64,000 nt of DNA, from the NCBI GenBank assembly GCA_949358305.1, contig OX442315.1:22346427-22410426 (forward strand). The letters run 5' to 3'. This stretch comes from Strigamia acuminata (taxonomy: Eukaryota > Arthropoda > Chilopoda > Geophilomorpha > Linotaeniidae). A program made the position numbers and the translations under genes. Positions 35,101-50,100 of the stretch are shown one piece after another (the first letter of the stretch is position 1; each line of letters starts with the position of its first letter). The notes beneath the pieces are model-generated. The model did not search any database, was not told the DNA's origin, and worked only from the letters and a program-made list of their open reading frames with translations.

Positions 35101-38100
35101 TAGCATTTTTTAATTTTTACTTGTCATCCGTGTGGTCATTAATAATATTTCTTATCGTAATTGAAAACGTCTATTTTAACGCAAGACCATACGTAAGGCA
35201 GCGAAAAAAAGTCAAAGGTATTGAATGGATAATAAATCATTTCAGTAGTGACTTGGAAATTGATTGATGACATGTAGATTAAAAGTAAACCCAAAAATTC
35301 AAATCTGCGCCATTTTTTTCTTTCCCCTCTTGTAAAACTATTTTATTTGAGTGTCGAGTACAAACGGAATTGCTTAGAGGGATTTGAATGTAAAATAAAT
35401 AAATTCCTTTTTTTCTCTCCTTTTCTGCTTAGATTTTTTTTTCTTTTGGTAGAATTCATTGGGACTGGATGTTAGGCTTATACGTGATATATATAGACAG
35501 ATGGTAATGCGAAAGAAGATTGTCATAAATAACCCGGGGGCCTTTTTTGCAGGAAATAGGTGCCATATCAGGCACCTCATCAACATGCACAGCAGGCAAT
35601 ACATATAAAGGGGAAAAAATTTATATTGAAAGTGAAAATTGTCAATACCAATTTTCAAACGATTTTTGCGCTACGTTTGCAGTGAAATCTGTTAAGCAAA
35701 ATTTTCGAAAGAAAGAGCTGTGTTTACATGCTGACTTGATTAGAAAATCAACACGGCGCTGAAAATTGATCGCTTTTTCGCTCGGCTGCCTAAAATGATT
35801 GAAATGGCACAATTTTTGGCCACATTGACGCACATGTTTGAAGTATTGGAATTTTTACATTTAGGCATAAAACCGTTCGCACAAATGTATTCTGGAAACA
35901 GGAAGTTGCAACTTGAGGCAGTGCGCTTGAGCAGTAGAGAAAAAATCTGACACTAGTCCGAAAATAAAGTTTTATACATTTTTTTTGGTAACTTTGGGGG
36001 ATTTTCGGGTTACTTGATATGTAGATATTTTTTAAGGTATTAGTTTTTGCTTATAAATTAATTTCTACTTTGTTTGAATTTGCAGACGGCTAAACAATAA
36101 CCGGATTAGAGCTCTTCCGGACATGCTGTTCAGCAATATGCCAAGGCTTTACAGACTGTAAGTACCAATTTTAAATGACCATAAATTATGCATTTTAATT
36201 CAAACGTATAAAACGTGCTGTGTAATACCGTAAATCCTCTGATAAAACGTGAGTGTTGTATTTGCAGAATTGAATTTTTTTTCCCAATAGGATTAAACAC
36301 CATTAAAAATGCATAGCGTTCCCATTAAGTTGGCGAGTAGCTTGTCGCGAGCCTTTAATGCCGTGCGTTAACTGACGAAAAGCATTGTCGCTCTGTGCAG
36401 TGGATACCGCGTCCAATATCAGAGGGTTTAGGCGCAAAAACGAGCATTATGCGGTTGCCATATTGTATTTTTTATTTGTTATTTTTTCAACTTCTCCTTT
36501 ACCTTATCTTCATTCCATGGGGCATGCGCGCCAGTGCATATCAATTATAGTAATTGCGTTGCAGCGTCCTTCGTGTTGTGTCGATCGATCTAGTAATTGG
36601 CAATCTCTTGTGAAGGGGAGGTGAAGGGCAGACCACTATTGCGCCACCAACCTACACATTAATCTAAACCCTAAGATATTTTATTTTATTTTTTTCTATT
36701 TTGACAATTGTTATAAAGACGTTTTACGACAACATATCTTTAGTAAGTTCTACCTCAGATTACATTTCAATTTTTTTCTTCTACTTCCTTAATCCCTCGG
36801 CAATAAATTTCTAGAAGAAGATTGTAGTGGTCAGTCAATCTGTGCTCATCACCCCATATACTCCGCTTCCCTCTTTGTAATCTGCTGCTTGATGGCAATG
36901 GTTTATAGCCAAGAGGAGTTTATATCCAGTGTGAGACTATAGTTCACAGCTAGGGAGAAGTGACGGGAATATTGATGAGATCCTTGAACTTGGTTAGGAC
37001 TTTATATATGAACGAACAGGACTGGGGCGCATGTAAAGGATGCCCTCCTTTGCTTCAGGACGACTCAGGAATTTCAATTGGAAAAGTAATAGTAAATGTT
37101 TTTCCCAGATAATGTTGGATTGTCAATACTTTTTTGTGCACGTGTGTGAACATTCCTTCCCAGACGATTAAGTGTATTGGAAAAAAATCTTTTTTTTTTT
37201 TTTTTTTTTTTGAAAAAGAGTTTCCAAGAGATTTAAAGCCAACTTAAATTGAGTATTGATTGACAAGAACTTGTGGGGTTGAGAAATGATGAAATTTTTG
37301 AGTTTTTTCATTTTTTTTTCGCTTCTTCTTAACTTCCTTTCGGTTTTATTTAATTTTTTTTTTTTTTTATTAAAGATGAATTGTTTGGTCTTTCATTAAG
37401 TTCTTTCATTAGCTCTCTTCCACAATTCAATCAATCTGTAAGGGAGGATTTTGTTTTTCTTTTTTCTTCTTCCACATTTCTGTCTCTTTTTCAGAGGTTT
37501 AGGATCTCATGGGTTTTCTGGAAACAAATTGGATTCTCTGTTGGGATAACACAAGAAAAGATAAATAAGTATCTCGTGATGAAACCGTTTCAAAGTGGAA
37601 CCAGTTGGTGCATGTAAACACAAATAATGAGATTTGTTTTTTTTTTGTTGCTTTTTTATTATTTTCGTGTAACTTCCGGTTTTCTTTTCCTTTTTTTTAA
37701 AATTCACGTATATAATTGTAGGTGTAAGTGTTCTTTCAGCTGTAAAAATTTTAGAGCGTGTAATTTTCTTTTTACCTTTGAAAGAGAGTTGGGGAGAGGA
37801 AATTGCAATTGATCGATTCGGTTTGGAGCGACGGTGGCTGAAAGTAACTTTACAAGAAGAATTTTCTTTATTTTATTTTTTCGGAAATTTAATGTAATTT
37901 GGAATTTTTCTGCTTTTCACTCAAACGAAACATCATCCTCGGAAATGCTCTTCAACTAAATCAAATATTTATTTTAATATGGAATGAAAGTGTGTCTGTT
38001 TTTCCATTTTTTTCTATCTTTTTTTTTTTTAGTTGAAAGTAAACATTACTAATTGTAATTGAATTAATCATTTATTTCTTATTAGATGAGTTCAAATTTT

Positions 38101-41100
38101 TTTTTTGTTAGTTTTTCATTTTATTGGCAATGTTTACAATTTTTTCTTGTACTAGCAACAAATCAAAGCTGCCTTTTTTCTTTCCAATTAGCTTCCAACT
38201 CTAAAAGAAATACTGACATAGGAAAAAAAAACTTATAATACTAGTAATGTTTATACGGGTTAAAGTAATAAAATAATACAGTTAGACGAGCTTGTGTTGC
38301 GAGTTTTAGGGATAAACTTAGATTTATAACGAAAAAACATGGAAAATGTTTTAGTTCGAATGCACCTGTAATGGGCGTAGCAACCATCGACACAAACATT
38401 TTTGCGGAAAGGAAGAATTGGTTGCTTGGTTATTATTATTAGATAAAAGAATTTTAATAAAACCAACTCCTATTCATTAAGCATCTTTTTATTTGCGATG
38501 TTTTTTTCTCTCGGTGTCCTTTTGGCATTTTGTTTTTCATGTTTTTTTTTTTTTTTTTTTGTTTTTTTTTTTCTGTTTTAATTGAGGGGAGAAATGTAAT
38601 CCAGGTGCAGCAGTTAACCTTATTGAAATTGCACTCACGTTGCAGTAATTTTCACAATGGGATTTAGTCGGCGCGTATTAATTTTTAACTCGATTCTCGC
38701 TTTATAATCGTTTTCGCAATTTATTTTTTTCTTCAATTTTTTCAATTTGTTCAATTAGATACCTCTTAAATTAAATCGCTTAAAAAGTTTATTTAAAAAA
38801 AGAAGTTTTAAATTTAAAGTATTTTGCAATAAAAATCTTTTCTGCTGATGCAACCAAATTCCAAGCAATAAACATTTTAAAGCAGATTGTTGGAAATTCC
38901 AGCGGCGTCTAAAAACGGTACTTGAGCAATAATCAGAAACGTGAGCGAGTATTGGTTGGTTATTGCTCAATGTGATTTGTACGAATTGAGAGTCCCATTT
39001 ACTTTTTCTTTTCCATTCCTGCAGGAACAGTTAATAAGTTCTTCCAACACTTGATCATAAGACGGTCTCGCTGCTGTGCACTTTGGCTGTTGTATATAGA
39101 CCTCCGAGCGCCCGGTAATTGGAAAGTTTTTACCGATTGGCCATCATCCAAAGCGATAAGTGAGAAATGGATGGAGGAATTGAACAGGTGTGATTGTGTC
39201 CCGAAATGGACGATTTGAATAAATTGTAAATTAAATGAAGTGGGAGTGGCGAAAAAGCAGGAAAATCGATGGAAAACGCTATCGATTTTTTTTTTATTTA
39301 TTGATTGGGATTGCGTTTAGTGGTTTTCCGTGTAGTGTTAAAATTGCATGAATGAACGGCTTGTACTGTAATTGATACCGCAATTGATGACGGTTGGGTT
39401 TGATGATTTGTTAGGAGCTGTCGCACATTTCTCAAATTGTTGTTTATATAATGGATCGTGTTGTAAAATGGTGTTATTCCAAATGGAATGTAAATTGAAT
39501 AATTTGCAAACAGAATGCTGACAAGGCTCAAGTTGATGATGGCAATGCAGGTGTTTTTTTCTTTCTTTTTTTTCCGTTTTTTTTCTTCTTTTTTCTTGTG
39601 TTTCCTTTTACGTTGCTATCACTTGATTCACTTGTTCACTTATACCTCGGTCATCAGTTGTTAACGACGGGAAATTTTAGCACCACTTTGACTTGCATGA
39701 AGGAGTTTCGCTCCGTGAGGCAAGAAGAAGATTTTAGCAGATTGATTTGGTTTTATGGTCTTGACTAGGTGTGAATTCAATTTAGTTTTATATTATTATT
39801 CAAGAGGTGACTTTGCTTGCGAACGGAAGATAGGCTCTTGTGTTACTTTTTTTTCTCTTCTTTTTCCTAAACAATTTTTTTGTGTGGAAACTTTCCAGTT
39901 TTAAACAAATCGTTAAGGGGAAAAACAACTGGTTTAAAAAGGAAGTTGTATCAAATTGAGAGTATCTTTTTTTTTGTGTTTTTTGGTCAGGACAATCCGC
40001 CTGGTGCACTCTTGTGCGATTGGCTTCAAATGTGCGGAAGCAAGTGCAAGTGAATTGCTTCTTTCCGCGCAACATTAACTCGCGAAATCCATTCCATTTT
40101 GTGGACGGTGCCCTTGCAAGAGGACTTTTTTGGGATTCAGTTTTAAAGCTTGAAGAAAATGAAGCGTGTAAGAAGAAAAAAAAAGTTAAACAAACACCAA
40201 AATCAGTTGATATTTTCATTAAGACAAAAAAAAAAGATTAGATGGAATAAGTAAAAAAAACGTTTGTTCGTTCACGGACTGAATGAAACTGATTAAGTGG
40301 ACGCTTTTAATTCAATAGAAAAACGACTCGTTAATTCATATTTGTAACGGAAATGAGTTTTATAACAATGAGTACACACAATGAACCACGAGATACGTTG
40401 CAAAGTTCTGAATTACGCGCATCACATGATATGAGTATACTGAAATCAATTTTTTGTAAAACCTACTGGGCGAGTTAATTAAAATAAACAAATTAGTTGT
40501 TTGTGATTGGCGGCGTGGAAAAGTAGGAATATTTTGTGTGTGAGGTCGTGGAGCCAGTCTGTCGGGTTTTGTTACGTTTTTGCTAGTTGGATGTTTCAAG
40601 GGAAATAACATTGGGTTGCTAAAAGGCAATTCTCCGATGATTACTCGCAGTCGACAAATAGCTTTAACAGGTGCCTTTCGGCGGGTTCATGGACCAAAGT
40701 TGGTCCGATTGCAAATTCCGTCAGGCGAAGGGCTACGCTTGTGGCAAAGAAAGCCACATTAAGCCTGCCTGCATATCATCTGCAGCTAAGCCGCCTACGG
40801 TCCTTGCGTTGGACATGCCACTCTCCTTGCAGTCTCTAGAATCTTTCCGAGGGAAGGGGAGGGTCCTTCCGATTTGTCCTTTATTCTTTCGTGTCTGCCA
40901 GCGATTCCAGCAGTTTCATTTCGTCATCTTCAACAACTCCAGAGACGGACGCATTTCCTAGGTTTAAAAATAACAATTTTAGTTTAAGTGTATTTTAAGT
41001 TTTAACATGGGTTTAAACAGGAAATGATGTCATTTTTGGTTTAAAATTTTAGTAAGACACAAAAGATTTTAGTTTTTGATTAGTGTGCGTCTTAGAATCG

Positions 41101-44100
41101 AAGAAATATTCGTGTATTTTGAAATTTTTATGCAACTTTGTAATGCCGTACGTCAGTGGCGCCACCAGTGTCAAAATATGAATAAATTAAGCAATTTTAC
41201 CGTAAACTGGCGTCCTGGCTGGCCGTCCATTCTTTCATTGCAATGTGAACACTTAGAAACTTTAGTGAATGCACACTGGTTACTTAAGTCATTAAAGCGA
41301 GGCTGAGAAAGCTTTTGCAAGGCAAGTGCTACTTTTAATTTTTTTAGAGCTCTGCGGTCCACCACTTATTTATTATTTACTTAATGCTCTGTGGGCGTCT
41401 CTTAAAGTTAACCTGATTCTGAATGCAACGTCAAGTCCAATTACTAATATTTAGTGCAGAATTCGCATCATCTTTTACATAATATTAAATAAATTGCTAT
41501 TCCATCATGCGTTGGCGGTGCCCACAAATCTTGTTCGCGGTCCATCGGTGGACCGCGATCGATGACTTATCCAGGCACTTTGTATTTACATCACTCAGTT
41601 TTCTCGGGGTTGTTGCAGAAGTGTGTGATGGAATTATAAATTGAAGAATTTTTTTAATGGGTTTGGATAAGGTGAAATAAAATGTTTTACCTCTAAAACA
41701 AACAAACTCATTCCATTAAAAAAGCGGACTATTGGATTCGACAAAGTGTTTTTTCTCTCCTTGTTCGCTGGGGGACAATTTACAGTAAAGAACTGCACTA
41801 GGTGTTTACTTCGAAGAGAAATAAAATGGAAAAATAAATTGCGTGCTAGAAATATATTTCTCGGCAGTAAATTCTAACCGATAGAAATGGGTATCATAGC
41901 AAAGGGTTTGGTTTAATGAGCGGTTTCTACTAATATTCTGATACAGTTTGCGGTGTTTGTTGGTGCTAAAGGCATCATTTTCATTGTGTAGTGATAGGTC
42001 TGTCTGCAGCATGATGGGTATAAAGTTGTGCGAGAAGCAATATCGTGTAATGATAATCCAACTCTAGGTTTAATGTTTAGAACTACATATTGCTACCTTG
42101 TTTTAATAATCCCTACATAAGCATTCGCTTTACTACTTGTGAATACAGTTGGAGAGCATTTTATTACAGTTCGTCTGCGAGGTTTCTCTCTGTTGCTCAC
42201 CTTGATTTTACTATTGAGCTATTGTTTCTGGATTGATTCTTATGCTGCATTTCCTCACGTATTCGTGAGCAAGGTTCACTGAAGTACATTATGATTATTC
42301 TGCATTTATATGCAGGAAAGGTTTCTGTTTTTTATTATTGTTTTTTTTTATTTTGTTTTTTATATATTTAGACAATGCTTTCTGTAGCAGCAATTGTTTG
42401 GATGAGTAGTTGTGTTGTCCTTCATTTTGATAGAAGTAATGAAGCTTGGCCTCGTAACTGTTACTTACAAATTGCAAATGCATAATTTATCTGACATGTA
42501 TATGGCACTAACAGTAGAAAATGAGGCATGAAACATGTTGATTCGCGTTTTAGATGGGTTTTTAATTTTGAAAGTAGCTACGTACTATGTTAAATTGATA
42601 TATTTTTACAGTTGTTTCACTTAAGGATTTCAGTACTGATTTCCGTAGGTTACTTTTCGATATTGTAATCTAAAATGACACAGCTTCAAAACATGACATA
42701 CGGACAAGAGATAAAAAAGAAATGCGTTAGACAGCGAGTGATACATTGTTTTGAAATGCTAAGACGGCTCAGTACCTTAACCTGTGAATATTTCAAACTG
42801 ATGTATATAGAAATATAAATCTGTGGTTAGAAAGACAGCAGATGTTGAGGTGTTTTCCCGAGACTTTTCATTATCTAGGATTATTATATACCTACGGGTC
42901 ACAAATGCTTGCAAGCAGCAAGGTACTGTTTATGTTGCAACTTTATCACAACAAAAGCAGTGTTTTAACAAAATCTTTGATCCTACTTAACATTTTAGTG
43001 TCGGCAGCTCTGACACCTCAAACTTTCTGCAAATTTCTAGAAAATAATATTTTAGAAAAACAACACTGGAGTGGAAAGTACCAACAGAATATTTCTGAAA
43101 ATTACGGAAATCAGGATTTTGGAAATCCATTTAAGACTGAATGCGCCTAATGAAAACAAAATTTTAACAACATTTGAACTATGTTAATGGTCTGCGCAGA
43201 ACGGAATGCTCAATTTGAATTTATCATTAAGCTACCGGGTGCGAACTGTAGCTGTGTAGTGAAATGCCAAATGCCTGCTGATTTCTTCCAAATAGCACTT
43301 AAATTTTCATATTTGTCTCCTTCCAAGAGTACAAGACACACTGGCGAATTTATGGTAGACGGGGAATTGCGCGCATTCATTTTTGTGGGGATTTATTTGT
43401 TCGCCCAAAGAAAATACGTGGAAGTGATTCTTTTGTTATGACTGTTTGGATGAGTGAATCCAATGACAAATTGCTATTGCTAATTAATCTTGATAGTAAT
43501 ATCTTGGAAGAGATAAGCAAGATATCTCTATTAAGCACCAATTGCACACTTGGCTGCTGTCTCTTTAATTTTCGTTTAATTTTCTGCTTGAGATCAAAAG
43601 TGACAGATAAGCTTAACGCACTCACTTGTTCTCCACACGTATAATAGAATTAATCAGCTTTATCTGGATAGGTCATCGAGCAGTTGCCACCAATTTAAAG
43701 TGAGTATTTAACTCTTAATGACACTTGGTGAGCGAGAGAAGTGCGAAAGACTGAGGAATTTGAAAGTTAATAACAATTGTAACTGAGCCAAATGCGGAAA
43801 CGAGGGTCCTAAAGAATACACATTTTTAACGGTTGTGCATATTTTATCATTCAGTTGGTCATAAACCACCGAACACTTGGTGGAATGAGTTCTGCACTTG
43901 AGTTGATTGACATTGGAATTTTATTTAATTTCTACTAATTTTACACAGGAAGTTGCAATTAAGATTTAAAACAAACGGCAGGCAGATTCTTAATTTGATT
44001 TTATCATTGTTTCTGCCACATTTTAATGGGTTTAAATGATAGGCGTAATTACGTGATGGAAACTTCGGTTAAAATCAATTTTGAATGACGTAATTTAGTG

Positions 44101-47100
44101 AAGTGGTAGAACTTTGGACCTGAAATTCAGTTAAACCGAATTTCGAATTTTATTAAATATAATAAGGTAACTATGCTCTCGCGAACGATCGTTGCTATAG
44201 TCGTTTGATTGAATTAAATGTGGAGGCCATCAGGCCTGCAATTGACCTAGATGTTTTCTTAGTAAATGTTTAATCAGCGAGTAAACGTGAAAATATCGTT
44301 TCATTAAATTAATGTAACATTTAATCGATGTTGTAAACATTTAAAAAAAATGATATCCATTTTAGTTGTATCTGTGATCTGCAGAGCTTAACAGTGGGAG
44401 GCTATGGAGGTAATTTCCTTTCCCCTTGAGTGGGAGAAAATTTAAAATTAGTCACAAAAATGAAGAATGCATAAACGCACTTTTTATATGCAAAAAGGAA
44501 CCAAAATGTCAGAAATGGGGGCACACCATCCCAGAGTGCTCAGTGAGCTATCTATGATGCTGCTGGCACCGCAAAGTACATATAAGGCATTTTGTGACTT
44601 TTCTGTTGATAAATGTTATTTTTTGCTCATTTAAAGTACGTTTATGCGCCTTAAAAAAGAGATTGTACGCCTAACGATGCTTAAAATGAGTTTTTGCACT
44701 TAAAAAGTGTTTTTTTGCATCTAAAAAATTATTTTTGCTCTTGGAAGTACATTCGTGTACGTCCCCGTTGACGAATAGTAGTTGGATTTATTCCAAGTCT
44801 ATGAAATCGTGAGCTCCATTGATAAAATTTTACGAAAACAATATATCTATTAATGTTATTCAAATTCTTAATGCATCTGATTTGATTTGAATAAAAACCA
44901 TCTTCCCGGTTTTCCTAAATGTTGGCTGCCGTTGTATAAATTCGAGCGATTATATATATAAACACTTATAACAAGCTTTTTAAGAATAATAATGAAATAT
45001 AACGTCAAGTTTCTGATTGGCCGGCTCAAAACTGTGCAAAACTCTTCTTTCAGTTGCTTATGATGCACTGAATAGCAGTGAACAATTTAAAAATTTGGAA
45101 TTTGCCAATTCGGAAAGCCTCTAATTTGAATTTCTTGTCTTGAAGCTTAAATGCTGAAGAGATAAAAAGTTTTCTAAATTGTTGTGGCTTAAAAGGATTG
45201 CGTGCCATTTCGAAGCCTTGCAACCTGTCTTATTATACGTGAGTAAACGAAACTTAGAGATGAAGTAATTGGCTTCTAGTGATATGAGTTTCTCACTACT
45301 CGTGTACTAGAGTTGAGCCAATCAGCGTGATTGACAAGTTGAAGGTGATAGAACAAACATAGCAAGAGGGGGCAATGTTTCCAACTGGGATTTGTACCTT
45401 ACCTCTCATCTCTATCTGGGTAATGGTAAATGAACTTAGAAGTATCAAGTTATAAGGGGTTTCGTATGTCGTAATGCACTTTATATTCGAGACTCCTCTT
45501 GTGCACTAACAGAATGACTCAAGGTAATTATAGAAATATTTCTCGGGGGAAATTTTTTTTTTGTAATTATTATTATTATTTTTTTCATGTGAGATTTTTT
45601 TTTACATGGGAATTTGTTTGGGAAAATTTAAATTCATAAAGTCGAGAGGAAAAATAAAAATGTGGTTTTGAGTTTATGGAAATGTGTGCATCATCGGATT
45701 TATTTGCTGAATAGGATTTGAACAAGAGGCATGGAAAGAAATGGAAATACTGGCTTATCAACTTAAAAATCTTTTTTTTTTTTTTTTTTTTTTTTGACGG
45801 TGAAAAAAAAAGACTGCAGGACATAAACGTGTACACAGGACGTGATGAGAAAAACTAATTTTAAAATCATAAATAGTGCAATACATATACTTAGGGAACA
45901 TTGAAATCGAAATTGCAAAAGAAATTGCTTTTTATTTCACTTCCAATGTTTTTGTTATTATTTAGACCGAGTTTCAGCTCTTGACTGGGGGAATGCGCAT
46001 GAGTCAGGCAAGGATGAATGAATAAAGCGACCCAAAGCAGATCAGCTTGTGAAATAAAAAAAAATAGACATTAAATCGGTTCAAAGTAAATAGAACGATC
46101 TTGTGTTCACACGACCTTTTTTGACGTGATAAATGTTGGGTGAGTCAGTGTGGATTTGTATAATAATAAGGGCATTGCTGAGAAGTCGACTTAAAGGCGG
46201 TCAATTTAATGAGAATAAAAAAAGTTGTCAATTGATGAGGTGTTGATTGATGAAAGATGGTAATGCCTCTGCTTTATTATTTTTTCCTTTCATTAATTCA
46301 AGCTGGTTTAGTGATAACTCGATACTGTCTTAGGCCGACTTCTTTTTTTTTGTTAGGATGAAATATTCGTCTTTGGAGGACAAGACGATTGAGGGGAAGG
46401 CAGGAGGAGGGAAGATGGCGATGGATGCTGACTGTGGGGCTGATTTATGGCAGTTGACTGGGGGAGAGATGCTGCCACGGTGGTTAATCTAGAAAAGAAG
46501 GTGATGACGTAGAAAGATAAGGGAATGAAGGATGAGCAGAAAAACATTCGATTTGCTTTGGCACTGCACTTGGGTTTTAACTTGGCGCTTCCTTATTTCT
46601 TTTCTTTGTGTGAATCACCGAATTGAAATGGAGGGGAGGGTCAGAGTTTTCATTTCGGATGAAAATGGGGAAATTGTAAAAGATGAAAGAAGGCATTTGC
46701 TTGTTGTTGTGGGAATTATGAAGGTATTTTATAATTTGTTCTCAAGATTTGCGTGTTGAAGGTTCTTAGCTGTCAGTTTGTGTTTTCTTGATTCCCAGGA
46801 ATGTTGTAAAAGATGATGAAGGATGTCGCATTTTGCTGACCTTCCGCTGAACGGAACGTGACTTTGCATGAAATCATCTATAATTTTTAAGTCGTATTTT
46901 AAACTCGGGTCAAAGATAACCTTCACTTCTTTTTTGTGTGCGCAGTTTAAGCAGTTTTTTTTTGTTTTCCTGGAAATAAGTGGAACAAATTGCAAAATGT
47001 CAAATTTGTAAGCGCAAAGTATGAAGGCTGCTAAAAGCTTGCATAGTAATTAGGATTTTCCAAACGAGGAAACAAACTGCTATTGGTTACTGGTGTATAA

Positions 47101-50100
47101 CAGCTGTTTTAAATGGAGTTTTTTTCTGTGTTATTACATTTCAGTGTATGTAATTTTACTTCGAAATATGGGAAGATGTAATCATTTTTCTTATTTAACA
47201 GTTAAACCAATGCGATGATTGTGCTTCGTTTGTAAACAGTTGAGATTGCAAAATTATAAGGTTATTCACAAGGGGTTTCATTAATAGAGACTGCTTTGTA
47301 ATTTTGTTATTTTAAAAATTTTACACTTTTGGATTTGTCATGTTGTATCAGTTCCACCAATCATGTGCACTATTGCGAAAACACAAAAGAGAAAAATGCA
47401 GAATCACAAAATCAAGCAAAAAGTAGTTTAGCAAGCAATTTTGAGACTTGACAAACCCAAAATAAAATGGAGGCGGACAAGCTCGATCTAAGTGGAAAAT
47501 CCAAAAACTTCGCTATCTACCGAAGTGTTTGTGAATCTTTAATAATAGCTGGCTAAACTTATCAGTGGGATATGTTATGTGTGAAAATGTTGCTGTTTGT
47601 GTTTAAAATTTTCGGTTTTATTTCTGTATCACATCTTATGGTTGGTTGGGTCGTGTAACGATTTTTGGAATCTTTGAATCACACATGCAAAAATCCCAAT
47701 TGAATTTGACGGCATGAAAAATGATTGATTTTGTGATTACTGCATTTCCGCAATTATGAGCCGTTAAGCGTTTGTTACACTTGTTTAATGTAACGAACGT
47801 AGAAGGAATGCAATGTACACAGCATTTATTCTGCCTTCGTAATTAATGTAGCATAAATTTTTGGAAGTTAATTGAATAGCTGCAAATTGATTCTTATTTG
47901 AGTGCGTCTTTTAATCGCGGAAATCCGGTAATGCAAAATCTCAAAATTACAGAATCGTAGGCTTACATTTAATGAAATCCCTTAATGTTTGGAATTTAAA
48001 TTTATTTAACAAGAACAAAATTCTAACAAAAATGCCGAAGTTAAAGTAATGTAATTGTAATGCAGTAAGTACATTTGAAAAGTTATTTTAGCAATTTGTA
48101 TTTAAACTGCTGTACCAAGGGTTGTCTCAATCTGTAAAATCTAAATGATTTTATGTGTTTAAGTGTGTTTTCGTTTATTTTATTGCAATTACTGTAGTTT
48201 ACCGATTAAGAGTTACCTTCCATTGGTGGCCGCCCTCGAATAAGAGCCGCGACCGAGAAAGGCGATTATTGTTACTAGTGTAACAAGAAATGGGAACCGA
48301 AACGCACAAAATGACTTAAATATATGGTAAATATAATGAATGTAGAGCTAACATTATGAACATTCAATGAATGCAACATTGATATTGACCACTATTTGAA
48401 ATAAGAATCGCCCTCGATTAAGAGCCGCACTCGATTAATAGCCGTGGCTGAAAGTAGCAGTTTTGAAAAAGAGCCGCGGCTCTTAATTGCGAAAATTTTG
48501 ATTACCGTATTTTACCAAATAAGAGCTGCGGCTCTTATTGAAAACTGCCACTTTGAGCTGCGGCTTTAATTCGGGGGCGGCTCCAATTCGGGGGCGGCTC
48601 TTATTTTAAATAGTGGCCAATATTGTATTATTACGTTCATTGAACGTATATAGCCGCGGCTACTATTCGAGGGCGGCTCTTATATCAAGTCGCCTATCTC
48701 GGCCGCGGCTACTATTCGAGGGCGGCTACAATTCGAGGGCGACTCTTATTCGGTAAAATACGGTAAGTGTTTTATTTCGATCGTGTATTTTTTAGATAGA
48801 GTTTTGTTATTTGTTTTATTTTATATTGCTGGAGGGCCATTTTAGTGCTCTCTTGTATGCAAATTGTGCGCCACCAAGGTCTCTGCTGACCGGAAGTGGG
48901 CCCCGAATATGTTAGAATTTTATGTAAATCCGCTTGCTTGCCAAGCGTCTCGTTTTAACCACCAAAGAAGTAAAATTGTTGTTATATTAACCATCGCCTT
49001 TTCACTTGCAACAATACCCATCGCTGCGACGTCGGATTTATTTGCCACTCGCAAACGATCTAAAGTCAAAATTGGTGGCCGATTGAGTCTGCTTTTAGTG
49101 CTTTCATGCGTACAATAGTTAAACAAAAAACATGTCTAACTGCAAGTTAAACATGCATTTTCGAATACGCCTACTGTATTAATTATTCAATAGATTATAA
49201 AGTGATTTTTTTGATCAAAATCAGTGAACCTTGAAATTGGACTACGGTAGTTAAAAGTACGACATCAAAAGAAGTACCTGATCGTTGTTTATTCACAAAT
49301 TATGACAGGCACAACCTGTTTTCTTGTCGGCCCAATTACTAATAACACGAAATGAGATGTCATTCTGACGAGAAAATGTACATAGTAATTATAATTGCTC
49401 GCCTTGCATGCATAGATACATTTTTTTTTTAGTTTTAAATAAAGTTGGAAAATCGAAATCATAGAACAGTAGTTGAATGTCGTACCAGCAGACATTTTTA
49501 TCTCAGCTCACTTTGTCAAGCTATTGAGATTTAAAGTACATTAAGAGATAGATAGACTTTAGTTTAATCAATCACCGTAAGTGGTTTAAATGCTTAGACG
49601 AAGCTTAAATCAATATGGATATCAAATACATTGGTAGATTATTTTTTTTTTGGTTTTGATTAAATAGGCTTAAATTTAGTGTAAGATTTGTAGTTTGAAA
49701 ATGACAAGTCTCAAACAACTGTGGCAAGATTATTAAATAATAAAATTAAAAAAAATATGATACATTTTATCGTCACAACTACCAATTCGTGGGCAAATCA
49801 AATTGCAAGTGACACGTGAGCACACTTGTAAAATGACAGATAAAAGACAGGAGTATCTTAAAGTGAATTATATAAAGCAGAGAGAGGGGGAGAAATCCTA
49901 TTGGAAATCTTTAACTTGATTTTAGAAAATAAAATTACAATACAACGGGAGATTGAAATCTTATTTCGCAAATTGATTTACAGCTCTTTAAAGTTTGCAC
50001 GCGGTTTGAGACGGTGAATAAACAGTAATCTCTTAATATCACTTTAACCTCATGTGTGCACCTGATAAGTTTCATTCAATCCATTCTCACAGATTCGAAT

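Noticed and set aside
39800-40241. Overlapping ORFs of 139 and 75 codons on opposite strands
   Set aside because: Composition is simple (lysine-, serine- and phenylalanine-rich from A/T tracts) and there is no domain motif or splice context.
42842-43441. Two consecutive plus-strand ORFs (102 and 86 codons) in slit intron 4
   Set aside because: No family motif, no shared frame and no splice signals linking them to slit or to each other.
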